DNA of 6,528 nt, from contig DMRV01000355.1 of NCBI GenBank assembly GCA_003456455.1, forward strand, positions 1 through 6,528, read 5' to 3'. This stretch comes from Flavobacteriales bacterium (lineage in GTDB: Bacteria > Bacteroidota > Bacteroidia > UBA10329). Of this stretch, positions 1 to 5,750 are shown in pieces (the first letter of the stretch is position 1; each line of letters starts with the position of its first letter). The position numbers and the translations under genes were made by a program. The notes beneath the pieces were generated by a model. It made no database searches and was not told the origin of the DNA. It saw nothing but the letters and a program-made list of their open reading frames with translations.

Positions 1-1031
1 ACCAATTGTCCGGCTGTGTTAAAGACGGATACGTTTAGAATTTTGGCTTCTGTGTTTTCAATTCTTAAAACATCAGAAGTAGGATTTGGGTAAACTCCGA
101 TAGAGGCAATTTCATTCTCGCCAATTCCTAATTCGCTAGCAACTAAGTTGGTAGGCGAAAGACCGAGGAAGAATTTCCAAATCTCAGTTGTGTAAAACAC
201 ATCGTTATTTGGACCTAACCAAACGTGCTCGGCTCCATTCACCTTGTAATGCACTACTCTTGAGTTACCATTACACCCTGCGTACTCGGTGTAGTCAACC
301 AAAAAACCATCATTAGCCGTATTCGGAAATTGTCCTTCTAACGTAATGTTTCCGCAGCCATTGCTAGAGGTCCAAAGCGCAATCCAGTCAGATACATTAC
401 TGCCAAATGTATTGTCCATGGCGCCACCACCAGCAACTCCATAACCTACAGTTCCATCTGATGTACCATGGATATGACAAACTGGAATTTCCTGTGCTGG
501 TGCGCAAGAAATGCCTGAACCAACAGTACCTGCTACAGAAGCAACTGAAGCAATGCGGTCATTCAATTCGCACGCTAGTCTGTTTGTCATAAAACCACCC
601 ATGCTAAAGCCCGTTGCAAACACTCGGCTCTGGTCAATATTATAGCTTTCGCTAACCGAATCAATTATTGCGTTCAGAAAACCAATATCGTCAACATCTC
701 CGTTTAACGTAATGGAGAATGCGCCAGCGCCAGAATTCCATGCGGTAGAACCCGAAATAACTTGATCTACGATAGCCTGTGGCGTAACCACAATAAAATT
801 TGCGGTATCTGACACTTGATGGAATCCAACTTGCGCCATGTTGCTCATAACGTCACCCAAACCGTGCAGCACGATTACTAAGGGAACCGCCTCAGTTCCA
901 TCATAAATAGAAGGAACGTATTGGATGTATTCGCGATTAAGACCATCGAAATCCCAACTTTCAGTCGTTTGTTGGCTGTAAGTAGTTGCACAAAGTGCGA
1001 TGAATACGAGAGCGAGTAGTGTTTTTTTCAT
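1..1031 (-). CDS. Secreted PHB-depolymerase-like / feruloyl-type esterase with T9SS sorting domain (3' end outside window)
   Basis: This is an open frame of 343 complete codons read from ATG at 1031 to the window edge, so the C-terminus is missing. Residues 1-19 form a signal peptide (MKK, hydrophobic core, TYS before QQ). Residues 30-290 match the alpha/beta-hydrolase family of poly(3-hydroxybutyrate) depolymerases, LpqC and CE1-type esterases. The visible motifs are an oxyanion-type LHG at 55-57, the nucleophile elbow GFSMG with Ser143, an acid in HGTSDGT (Asp192), and GAEHVW with His269. A linker leads to a Bacteroidota sorting domain from about residue 311 (GVYPNPTSDVLRI), cut by the window. 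The likely role is cleavage of an ester polymer or conjugate outside the cell after export by Sec and then T9SS. The substrate cannot be read from sequence; PHB, feruloyl and acetyl esters are all possible. It lies 72 bases after rluF on the same strand. A TAACTTCG box at 1058-1051 resembles the Bacteroidota -7 element with one mismatch, but no good -33 element is seen. Confidence 0.9.
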   Translation of the reverse strand, partial: MKKTLLALVFIALCATTYSQQTTESWDFDGLNREYIQYVPSIYDGTEAVPLVIVLHGLGDVMSNMAQVGFHQVSDTANFIVVTPQAIVDQVISGSTAWNSGAGAFSITLNGDVDDIGFLNAIIDSVSESYNIDQSRVFATGFSMGGFMTNRLACELNDRIASVASVAGTVGSGISCAPAQEIPVCHIHGTSDGTVGYGVAGGGAMDNTFGSNVSDWIALWTSSNGCGNITLEGQFPNTANDGFLVDYTEYAGCNGNSRVVHYKVNGAEHVWLGPNNDVFYTTEIWKFFLGLSPTNLVASELGIGENEIASIGVYPNPTSDVLRIENTEAKILNVSVFNTAGQL

Positions 1032-1073
1032 TTTACGAGGTTGATTTGCGCGAAGTTAAAAATTGTTTTTCCC

Positions 1074-1088
1074 TTGAAATTGTTTCAA
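1074..1088. repeat. Short perfect inverted repeat between rluF and the esterase gene
   Basis: TTGAAA and TTTCAA flank a 3-base spacer. The stem is only 6 bp, AT-rich and not followed by a run of T on the minus strand. A weak rluF transcript end or a small operator half-site pair are both possible. It is the only structure seen in the 72-base gap. Confidence 0.25.
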
Positions 1089-1103
1089 TTTAAAGGAGTT
1101 GAG

Positions 1104-1835
1104 TTAATCGTGTGTTTTGGTAGAGTCAGAAATCAACCGGTTAATCTCTGCTAATTCTTCAGACGTTAAATCGCGCCAATCTCCTGAAGGCATATCCAAT
1201 TTCACGTTCATGATTCGGACGCGCTTCAGGTTTACTACACGATAACCGAGGAATTCGACCATCCTGCGAATCTGTCGGTTTAAACCTTGTGTTAACACAA
1301 TTCGGAAGCGGAATTTGGTGATTTGTTCTACTTCACATTCCTTGGTAACGGTATCTAAAATAGGCACGCCCTCACGCATTTGCTGAATGAATTCTTTGGT
1401 AATAGGTTTGTTCACATTTACCAAATATTCCTTCTCATGATTGTTTCGAGCTCGTAGAATCTTGTTTACAATATCACCATCGTTTGTGAGGAAAATCAAA
1501 CCTTCGCTAATCTTATCCAATCTCCCAATTGGGAAAATCCGCTTCGGGTAATTGATGTATTCAATGATGTTGTCGGGTTCTACACCAACATCTGTGGTGC
1601 ACACAATTCCCTCTGGTTTATTGAAGGCAATGTAAACGGGCTTTTCCGTTGGTTCAGAAATCAGCTTTCCATCTACATGAACATCATCGCCCATGGAGAT
1701 TTTTGTCCCCATTTCTGGCACTTTTCCGTTAATGGTTACCCGGCCCTGTTCAATCAGCTTGTCTGCCGCTCTGCGAGAGCAATAACCAGCTTCGCTCAGG
1801 AATTTGTTAATCCGTGTTTGCTGTCCGTTTTCCAC
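1104..1835 (-). CDS. rluF: 23S rRNA pseudouridine synthase RluF
   Basis: This 243-residue protein belongs to the RsuA/RluB/E/F branch of pseudouridine synthases. RluF isomerises U2604 of 23S rRNA in E. coli, and also U35 of tRNA-Tyr. An S4 RNA-binding domain spans residues 7-55 (RINKFLSEAGYCSRR, then GRVTINGK). The catalytic domain follows, with NKP at 72-74 and the active-site motif GRLDKISEGL carrying catalytic Asp107. The downstream blocks HEKEYLV, LTQGLNRQIRRM and GDWRDLT are those I associate with RluF rather than RsuA or RluB. I chose the GTG at 1835, which puts the S4 domain a few residues from the start. The frame is open upstream to an ATG at 1922, but that adds 29 unrelated residues and overlaps the 3' end of the preceding gene by 59 bases. 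The gap to the upstream pseudouridine synthase is 28 bases, which suggests co-transcription. Confidence 0.93.
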   Translation of the reverse strand: MENGQQTRINKFLSEAGYCSRRAADKLIEQGRVTINGKVPEMGTKISMGDDVHVDGKLISEPTEKPVYIAFNKPEGIVCTTDVGVEPDNIIEYINYPKRIFPIGRLDKISEGLIFLTNDGDIVNKILRARNNHEKEYLVNVNKPITKEFIQQMREGVPILDTVTKECEVEQITKFRFRIVLTQGLNRQIRRMVEFLGYRVVNLKRVRIMNVKLDMPSGDWRDLTSEELAEINRLISDSTKTHD

Positions 1836-1839
1836 ACCA

Positions 1840-1847
1840 CAAAGGTA
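1840..1847 (-). promoter_or_regulatory. Possible -7 box (TACCTTTG) just before rluF
   Basis: TACCTTTG fits the Bacteroidota TAnnTTTG element and ends 4 bases before the chosen GTG, so a transcript from it would be nearly leaderless. About 21 bases upstream there is only TTTC, not TTTG, so the -33 element is weak. A chance match is quite possible. Confidence 0.2.
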
Positions 1848-1863
1848 AGATTGCGATGAAGTG

Positions 1864-2724
1864 TTATGGAAACAGTTTTTTGAACTTTTTAGGCAATGGC
1901 GCTTCAGTGCGAAGATCAACATCTGTTATTGGATGCCGAAAGTGAAGGGAAGAGGCGTGGAGATATAAACCTTTGCCTGATAGAATCAATCCTTCTTTAC
2001 CGTAATCTCTATCACCTAAAATTGGATTTCCAATTTGAGAAAGATGTTTTCGGAGCTGATGTCGTCTGCCAGTCTGCGGTTCCAATTGAACAAGGTTTAA
2101 GAACTCAAACCTTTCTGATACAACGGTTTGTAAAACCGTAAATGTCGATTTGGAAGGTTTACCATCAATCGGAATCTCTATCGTTCCAGATTCATCCATC
2201 TTCCCAATAGCAACAGCATGGTATACTTTTTTCACTTTTCTGTTCTCAAAAAGCTTATTCAGAGCTGTTACGGACGTGGCTGTTTTTCCGATTAATAGCG
2301 CACCACTTGTTGGATAATCCAATCGGTGTATGGGTTCGGCAAACTTGAGCGCATCTAGTTCGGTACTCGATTCTAAGTTGCTCGAAAGAGCATTTTCCAA
2401 TGTCCATTTCTTGTTTCCACTTACTTCAATGCCCGAAGGTTTGTAAACGATGGCCAAGTGTTGGTCTTCAAACAGCACTTCCAATTCTAACTCAATTGTT
2501 GGGCGCGTTTGACTTGGGTCTTCCAACAATTCAATTACATCATTTTCAGAGATGAAATCACCTGTTTTGGCAGTCTTCTCGTTCAAACGAACTAAACCTT
2601 TATCAATGGCTTTTTTCATCCCCTTGCGGGAAGGAATGGTTTTGAAAATACTACCAGCATAGTCAGAAAGGCGAATTGGCCTTTCCAATCGAGCCACAAT
2701 ATGCGTTTGGTTTTGACTTTTCAT
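1864..2724 (-). CDS. RluA-family pseudouridine synthase with N-terminal S4-like domain
   Basis: This 286-residue RNA pseudouridine synthase is intact. An S4-like RNA-binding region covers about residues 18-66. The RluA catalytic domain contains YKPSG at 94-98 and the active-site motif HRLDYPTSG at 133-141. Catalytic Asp136 is present, although the residue after it is Tyr-Pro rather than the commoner Arg-x. Near the C-terminus are QTGRRHQLRKHL, LGDRDYG and LHA, all typical of the family. The exact uridine (RluA, RluC, RluD or TruC type) cannot be told, so no symbol is given. I chose ATG 2724; an in-frame ATG at 2760 would add 12 Cys-rich residues that do not look like the family. Codons 18-32 are almost identical in DNA to a remnant at 4274-4318, while codons 8-17 are not, so the 5' end may be a replacement acquired by recombination. 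The downstream neighbour is rluF. Confidence 0.9.
   Translation of the reverse strand: MKSQNQTHIVARLERPIRLSDYAGSIFKTIPSRKGMKKAIDKGLVRLNEKTAKTGDFISENDVIELLEDPSQTRPTIELELEVLFEDQHLAIVYKPSGIEVSGNKKWTLENALSSNLESSTELDALKFAEPIHRLDYPTSGALLIGKTATSVTALNKLFENRKVKKVYHAVAIGKMDESGTIEIPIDGKPSKSTFTVLQTVVSERFEFLNLVQLEPQTGRRHQLRKHLSQIGNPILGDRDYGKEGLILSGKGLYLHASSLHFRHPITDVDLRTEAPLPKKFKKLFP
2629..2673 (-). repeat. 45-bp direct repeat, copy A (codons 18-32 of the intact RluA-family gene)
   Basis: Copy A matches 4274-4318 at 44 of 45 positions in the same orientation, 1645 bases apart. The single difference (t2652 against c4297) changes Ser25 to Gly. Identity falls to about 16 of 30 bases on the 5' side of the gene and also drops on the 3' side. 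Confidence 0.95.
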
Positions 2725-2751
2725 GCTCGTTGTATTAGGACAAATACACAC

Positions 2752-2789
2752 AATGCACATGGTTTGTCATAATGTCTTGATTGTGCATT
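2752..2789. repeat. Inverted repeat AATGCACA / TGTGCATT in the divergent intergenic region
   Basis: Perfect 8-bp arms at 2752-2759 and 2782-2789 lie about 30 bases apart, centre to centre, which is close to three helical turns. The right arm overlaps the predicted -33 element of the plus-strand gene. This geometry suits a regulator acting on divergent promoters, but an 8-bp match in a region of this size can arise by chance. Confidence 0.3.
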
Positions 2790-2809
2790 CATTACTTGGG
2801 TTAAATTTG
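2781..2809 (+). promoter_or_regulatory. Bacteroidota-type promoter for the SGNH hydrolase gene
   Basis: TAAATTTG at 2802-2809 is a perfect TAnnTTTG -7 element. TTG at 2781-2783 lies 18 bases upstream; a second TTG at 2777-2779 gives a 22-base spacing. Either spacing is within the range known for Bacteroidota primary sigma factors. Transcription would start near 2814-2816, leaving a leader of about 10-12 bases before the ATG at 2826. Confidence 0.6.
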
Positions 2810-2825
2810 GTTTATTTCGCTGGAC

Positions 2826-4205
2826 ATGAATAAACGAATATCTTATTATGTGTATCTTCTAGTATCGGTTTTATTACTATTAGAGTTTTTTCTTCGAGTA
2901 GTAGGTCACCAACCTGGAGTGTATCGGGATTTGGGTGCAAAGAGGGTAGACAGTCTAATCGTATACAAGAACTACACCACAGATTCTTTCGGGGTATACA
3001 AGTATAGCTCTTGGGTTTCTGATACAATTCCTAAATACTGTAGTGAAAAATTTGGTAATCTCAAAGAGTGCGATATAGAACAATTTGGTGTTGGTTTTGA
3101 TGATGATATTTTACCGGTCTTTAATGATTTTGGCAACCTGCGAGATTTTGGTGTGAGTTTTCAAGAGGACTCTACGTCATTTTTTTTGAAAATGGTTCAT
3201 CGCAGACATTTTATGTCCCGCAGGTCCGAGTTTGTGTCTCGTTATTTGAGTATTCTAGCTAAAGAGGCTGGGGAAATTAGCGTTTACGATAGTTTGATTC
3301 TTAATTATGTCGAGCAACCCATAAACAAGGCCGGTTTTCGGAGCATTGCTTTTAGTCCAGAACTGAAGATGAGTCAGAAGAAAGTGTTGATTCTTGGAGA
3401 CTCTTTTGCGTTTGGCGATGAAAGTGACCCCATTTACAACTCATTTGCCGATATACTGCTTGCACGTGGTTACTTGGTTTATAATACAGGAATAACGGGC
3501 ACGAACCCAGCTCAGTATTACGCCAACGCTCTCGCGCATGTATCTAGGTTAGAACCTGATATAGTTGTTGCAAATTTTTATCCAGGCAATGATATTATGA
3601 AGGAGTTTGTATCTGTAAACTCAACAACCCCTCCTGACCATTTTACCAATGCTGGGTATTTTCAAAGTCATTACGATGGAAAGTACCATTCACCTTCTGA
3701 GATATACCAAGTATATCTGAATCAAATCGAAATACCTTCAGAGAACAACTTTTTTAACTGGATTTGTGCTCAAACGTCAACAACCTCAAGCATTTGGGCA
3801 ATATTGTTTAAGCTAGGTCTGGTAGATAATCAAATAATTCTTGATGATGAACCTCAACATGTTGTCCATGGTGAGCCTAAAAACGATGTTTATAAGCCCG
3901 ACTATATTGAAGTGACTAAGTTTTACTTTGACGAAATTCAGAAAATTTGCGCAAACAATGAGATTGTGTTGCTAAATGTAATAATTCCAGATGTGGAGGC
4001 TGAACGTACCATAAATGGGAATGTGCTTGTCGATTATGGTTTATTGAATCAAATTTTTGGAACAGGTAGATACTTTTTTAAGAGCGATTTCAATGATGAA
4101 GATTTCGCAGGGTCAGACATACATTTCAACAATAAGGGATACTTGAAATATGCTGATTACGTGGACAGTTTAATTCAAGATACTTTACGGTTCAGGACTA
4201 GATAG
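2826..4205 (+). CDS. Membrane-anchored SGNH/GDSL-family hydrolase or acyl esterase
   Basis: This 459-residue protein has an N-terminal membrane anchor at about residues 7-26 (YYVYLLVSVLLLLEFFLRVVG), placing the rest outside the inner membrane. Residues 30-165 are an unassigned region. N-x-x-GFR (167-172) then leads into the SGNH fold. Block I is GDSFAFG at 191-197 with nucleophile Ser193. Block II glycines lie near 222-225 (TGITGTN), block III is GND with Asn255, and the terminal catalytic block is DIHFN with Asp431 and His433. All four catalytic positions are therefore present. Such proteins often remove or transfer acyl groups on cell-surface glycans, but no glycan or MBOAT acyltransferase gene is nearby to name a substrate. 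It is the only plus-strand gene here, has its own promoter, and in sampled lines is poorer in GC (about 33-45%) than the genes to its right (about 50%). It lies between the two copies of the rluA 5' sequence, so it may be acquired cargo. Confidence 0.82.
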   Translation: MNKRISYYVYLLVSVLLLLEFFLRVVGHQPGVYRDLGAKRVDSLIVYKNYTTDSFGVYKYSSWVSDTIPKYCSEKFGNLKECDIEQFGVGFDDDILPVFNDFGNLRDFGVSFQEDSTSFFLKMVHRRHFMSRRSEFVSRYLSILAKEAGEISVYDSLILNYVEQPINKAGFRSIAFSPELKMSQKKVLILGDSFAFGDESDPIYNSFADILLARGYLVYNTGITGTNPAQYYANALAHVSRLEPDIVVANFYPGNDIMKEFVSVNSTTPPDHFTNAGYFQSHYDGKYHSPSEIYQVYLNQIEIPSENNFFNWICAQTSTTSSIWAILFKLGLVDNQIILDDEPQHVVHGEPKNDVYKPDYIEVTKFYFDEIQKICANNEIVLLNVIIPDVEAERTINGNVLVDYGLLNQIFGTGRYFFKSDFNDEDFAGSDIHFNNKGYLKYADYVDSLIQDTLRFRTR

Positions 4206-4261
4206 TGAAGAATTAATTTGTATTTCCGGTTTTTCATCGAACCGTTTGTTCATGACCTTTT

Positions 4262-4288
4262 CATTCCTTTTTAGGAAGGAATGGTTTT
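4262..4288 (+). terminator. Stem-loop with short T run after the SGNH gene
   Basis: CATTCCTT (4262-4269) pairs perfectly with AAGGAATG (4276-4283) across a 6-base loop and is followed by GTTTT. It begins 57 bases after the SGNH stop. The right arm lies inside repeat copy B. The T run is short, so termination may be weak. A second small stem, CGGTT with AACCG (4227-4244), is followed by TTTGTT and could contribute. Confidence 0.4.
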
Positions 4289-4318
4289 GAAAATACCACC
4301 AGCATAGTCAGAAAGGCG
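4274..4318 (-). repeat. 45-bp direct repeat, copy B (in the rluA remnant)
   Basis: This is the partner of 2629-2673. All 14 amino acids shared within the block use identical codons in the two copies. Just upstream, of the shared residues His, Ile, Val, Leu, Glu and Arg, only His keeps the same codon. The edge of identity is therefore sharp. Confidence 0.95.
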
Positions 4319-4371
4319 CACTTTTCGCTCAAGTGTAGGAACGATATGAGATTCAATTTTCACCGTAAATA

Positions 4372-5331
4372 TTACTTCATATTGCCGTATCCATATTCAT
4401 AAACACCTTCATCATTGCGTACGAATTCAAAGAATCCTTTTGTTGGCGCATGCGGACTACGATCCAAAACCATCCCGCGCATATCTACCTGAAGATTGTA
4501 AATGCGAATGGTATCGCCCACGGTTTCTGCGGTGTAAAAGCCTTTTGCAAACCAGCGCATGGTATTGGCCACTTCGGGTGTTAGCTTACCAAGTAGTGAG
4601 TCGTTTTGTGGAAAGAATTCAAACGACTCATTTTCGTCTGGAAACAGCGTGTATTTCTTCATGTAAATGCCATTGTCTGTAGTTGCTACTCCGTACCAGT
4701 TTATACTTGCGGCACCAACAGGCATGGTAAGTAGGTGTGTGTGCCGAATGTCTTGACTGGCAAGGTCGGCTTCAACTCTTTCGTTTACGTTCATCTTCAC
4801 CATAAATGTGAAGACGAGGTAGAGGCTGCTTACGGCCAATCCCATGGCATTCCAGCGGAACATGTTTGGTTTTAATTGGGGAATGATAAGCCCACCAAGT
4901 GTGCCTAGTAACAGCGGAATGGTGTAGACTGGGTCAACCACATTTACGATGTCTATACCTAGTCGCGTATCAGAAAATGGTAAGAACAATTGTGTTCCGT
5001 AAGAAGTGCAGAAATCGAGCAATGAGTGGGTGATTAGACACAACCCATTAAACCACCAAAGCCGTATCAGTGAGACTTGGCTAAAGAGTTTTGTACGCTT
5101 GAAAATGAGTGATAAAACCAGCGCACCAACTACGCCAAATAGCAGCGAATGGCTGATGCCACGATGGATCCGCAGCATATCGTACGAACTGTATAAAACG
5201 CGTAGCAAAACATCCAAATCCGGAATTGTGGCAACCAAAGCACCTGCTAGAGCACCCTTTCTTCCAATCCGTTTTCCTAGAGTTGCTTGTCCGATGGCGG
5301 CTCCAAGTGCTGCCTGTGTTAAACTGTCCAC
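4372..5331 (-). CDS. YdjM-family membrane-bound metal-dependent hydrolase (DUF457)
   Basis: This 319-residue inner-membrane protein belongs to the YdjM/YbcI group, annotated as metal-dependent hydrolases; the true substrate is unknown. Family hallmarks are the N-terminal MDSLTQAALGAAIGQ, PDLD at 37-40, HRGISHS at 56-62 (His56 and His61), HSLLD at 102-106, and the acidic pair Asp127 and Asp133. These His and Asp residues probably bind metal. Membrane segments lie near 63-77, 94-105, 135-151 and 162-178. A soluble C-terminal region (about 185-319) makes it longer than E. coli YdjM. The start is GTG at 5331: no in-frame ATG lies upstream, and the family's usual first residues begin exactly there. 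The upstream gene ends 16 bases earlier, so they are probably co-transcribed. Downstream, the rluA remnant begins after 8 bases. Confidence 0.88.
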   Translation of the reverse strand: MDSLTQAALGAAIGQATLGKRIGRKGALAGALVATIPDLDVLLRVLYSSYDMLRIHRGISHSLLFGVVGALVLSLIFKRTKLFSQVSLIRLWWFNGLCLITHSLLDFCTSYGTQLFLPFSDTRLGIDIVNVVDPVYTIPLLLGTLGGLIIPQLKPNMFRWNAMGLAVSSLYLVFTFMVKMNVNERVEADLASQDIRHTHLLTMPVGAASINWYGVATTDNGIYMKKYTLFPDENESFEFFPQNDSLLGKLTPEVANTMRWFAKGFYTAETVGDTIRIYNLQVDMRGMVLDRSPHAPTKGFFEFVRNDEGVYEYGYGNMK

Positions 5332-5347
5332 TTTTTTACTTGATGTT

Positions 5348-5749
5348 TTACCATTTTAGTTTGCAATTCTGACAATAGTGTTCGCGCTTAGCAAAAGGGG
5401 AGAAAAGATTTTCGAAAAATGATTGTTTGTAAATGTAGATCTCATCCGATTCACAGGTTGGGCATTCGTCCAAGGTTTTCTCGAATTTCTGACCATTCAC
5501 CACAATCACATCGCCTAATTGTGTTCCAGAATTATTGGTTTCAATCTCGGCTACAAGTGCTCGGGCGCGTTCTTCATCTTCAACCCTCACCTGAAGTTTG
5601 ATACCGCCAATGGCGTTTGAAACCAACGGGTCGATGGCAACTGTTTTCTGGTCTTTTAAGAAGTAGTCGATTCCTTCTGCCTTAAAAGTTGGTTCGTATA
5701 GAATCGTTTCGTGGTCGTAAAAGAAGGTTTTGATGGTTACTAAATCCAT
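5348..5749 (-). CDS. DUF2007-like protein with C-terminal zinc ribbon
   Basis: This small cytoplasmic protein of 133 residues has two parts. Residues 1-70 resemble DUF2007, a ferredoxin-like domain labelled 'putative signal transducing protein', in which a protein distinguishes which of several effectors to use; here VTIKTFFYDHE, EGIDYFLKD and VRVEDEERARALV are the typical blocks. Residues 90-133 form a zinc ribbon with CPTC at 96-99 and CQNC at 126-129, ending KLKW. There is no signal peptide or membrane segment. No enzymatic function can be assigned; regulation or protein binding is a guess. The ATG is one base after the stop of the upstream DUF1796 gene, so translation is probably coupled. 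Confidence 0.78.
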   Translation of the reverse strand: MDLVTIKTFFYDHETILYEPTFKAEGIDYFLKDQKTVAIDPLVSNAIGGIKLQVRVEDEERARALVAEIETNNSGTQLGDVIVVNGQKFEKTLDECPTCESDEIYIYKQSFFENLFSPFAKREHYCQNCKLKW

Positions 5750-5750
5750 G

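Larger units (their letters stand above)
2674..4273. other. Candidate inserted unit carrying the SGNH gene and a replacement rluA 5' end
   Basis: The stretch between the two 45-bp repeats holds the start and promoter region of the intact RluA-family gene, the plus-strand SGNH gene and its terminator-like end. It interrupts an otherwise all-minus gene series. No integrase, transposase or terminal inverted repeats are visible, so the boundaries are inferred only from the repeats and from the position of the rluA remnant. Confidence 0.4.
4253..4363 (-). pseudogene. Decayed 5' fragment of an RluA-family pseudouridine synthase gene
   Basis: Reading minus from GTG at 4363 gives 30 codons and then TAA (4273-4271). 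Residues 6-30, from HIVPTLERK through FKTIPS, match residues 8-32 of the intact gene at 20 of 25 positions. The stop stands where the intact gene has Arg33. Past it, KGMK is still recognisable, and similarity fades near 4253. The catalytic domain is wholly absent. The GTG is 8 bases after the stop of the membrane hydrolase gene, a normal operon spacing, so this is probably the native start of the locus's rluA gene, cut off from its body. The alternative is a separate paralogue that has decayed. Confidence 0.85.

Noticed and set aside
407..592. Plus-strand 61-codon open frame
   Set aside because: It is antisense to the esterase core, which has a full catalytic triad; the translated protein has no family features.
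1677..2141. Two plus-strand open frames (1677-1859 and 1896-2141)
   Set aside because: They are shadows opposite rluF and the RluA-family gene, with no recognisable domain and no promoter.
2725..2760. Upstream ATG 2760 as the rluA start
   Set aside because: It adds 12 residues including two Cys that do not look like family sequence; ATG 2724 gives a typical beginning and matches the extent of the remnant.
2812..3027. Minus-strand 71-codon open frame over the SGNH start
   Set aside because: It overlaps the SGNH anchor region and the plus-strand leader. Its Cys- and Pro-rich product resembles no family.
2629..4318. The two 45-bp copies as an assembly duplication
   Set aside because: The copies sit in diverged but homologous flanks on both sides and differ by one base, so a misassembly would not produce this pattern.
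2629..4318. Insertion sequence or transposon
   Set aside because: No transposase, no terminal inverted repeats, and the repeats are far longer than a usual target-site duplication and lie inside homologous gene copies.
4440..4682. Plus-strand open frame of 80 codons
   Set aside because: It is antisense to the C-terminal region of the membrane hydrolase and has no domain signal. The plus-strand open frames at 5006-5359, 5419-5601 and 5815-6081 were dismissed for the same reason.
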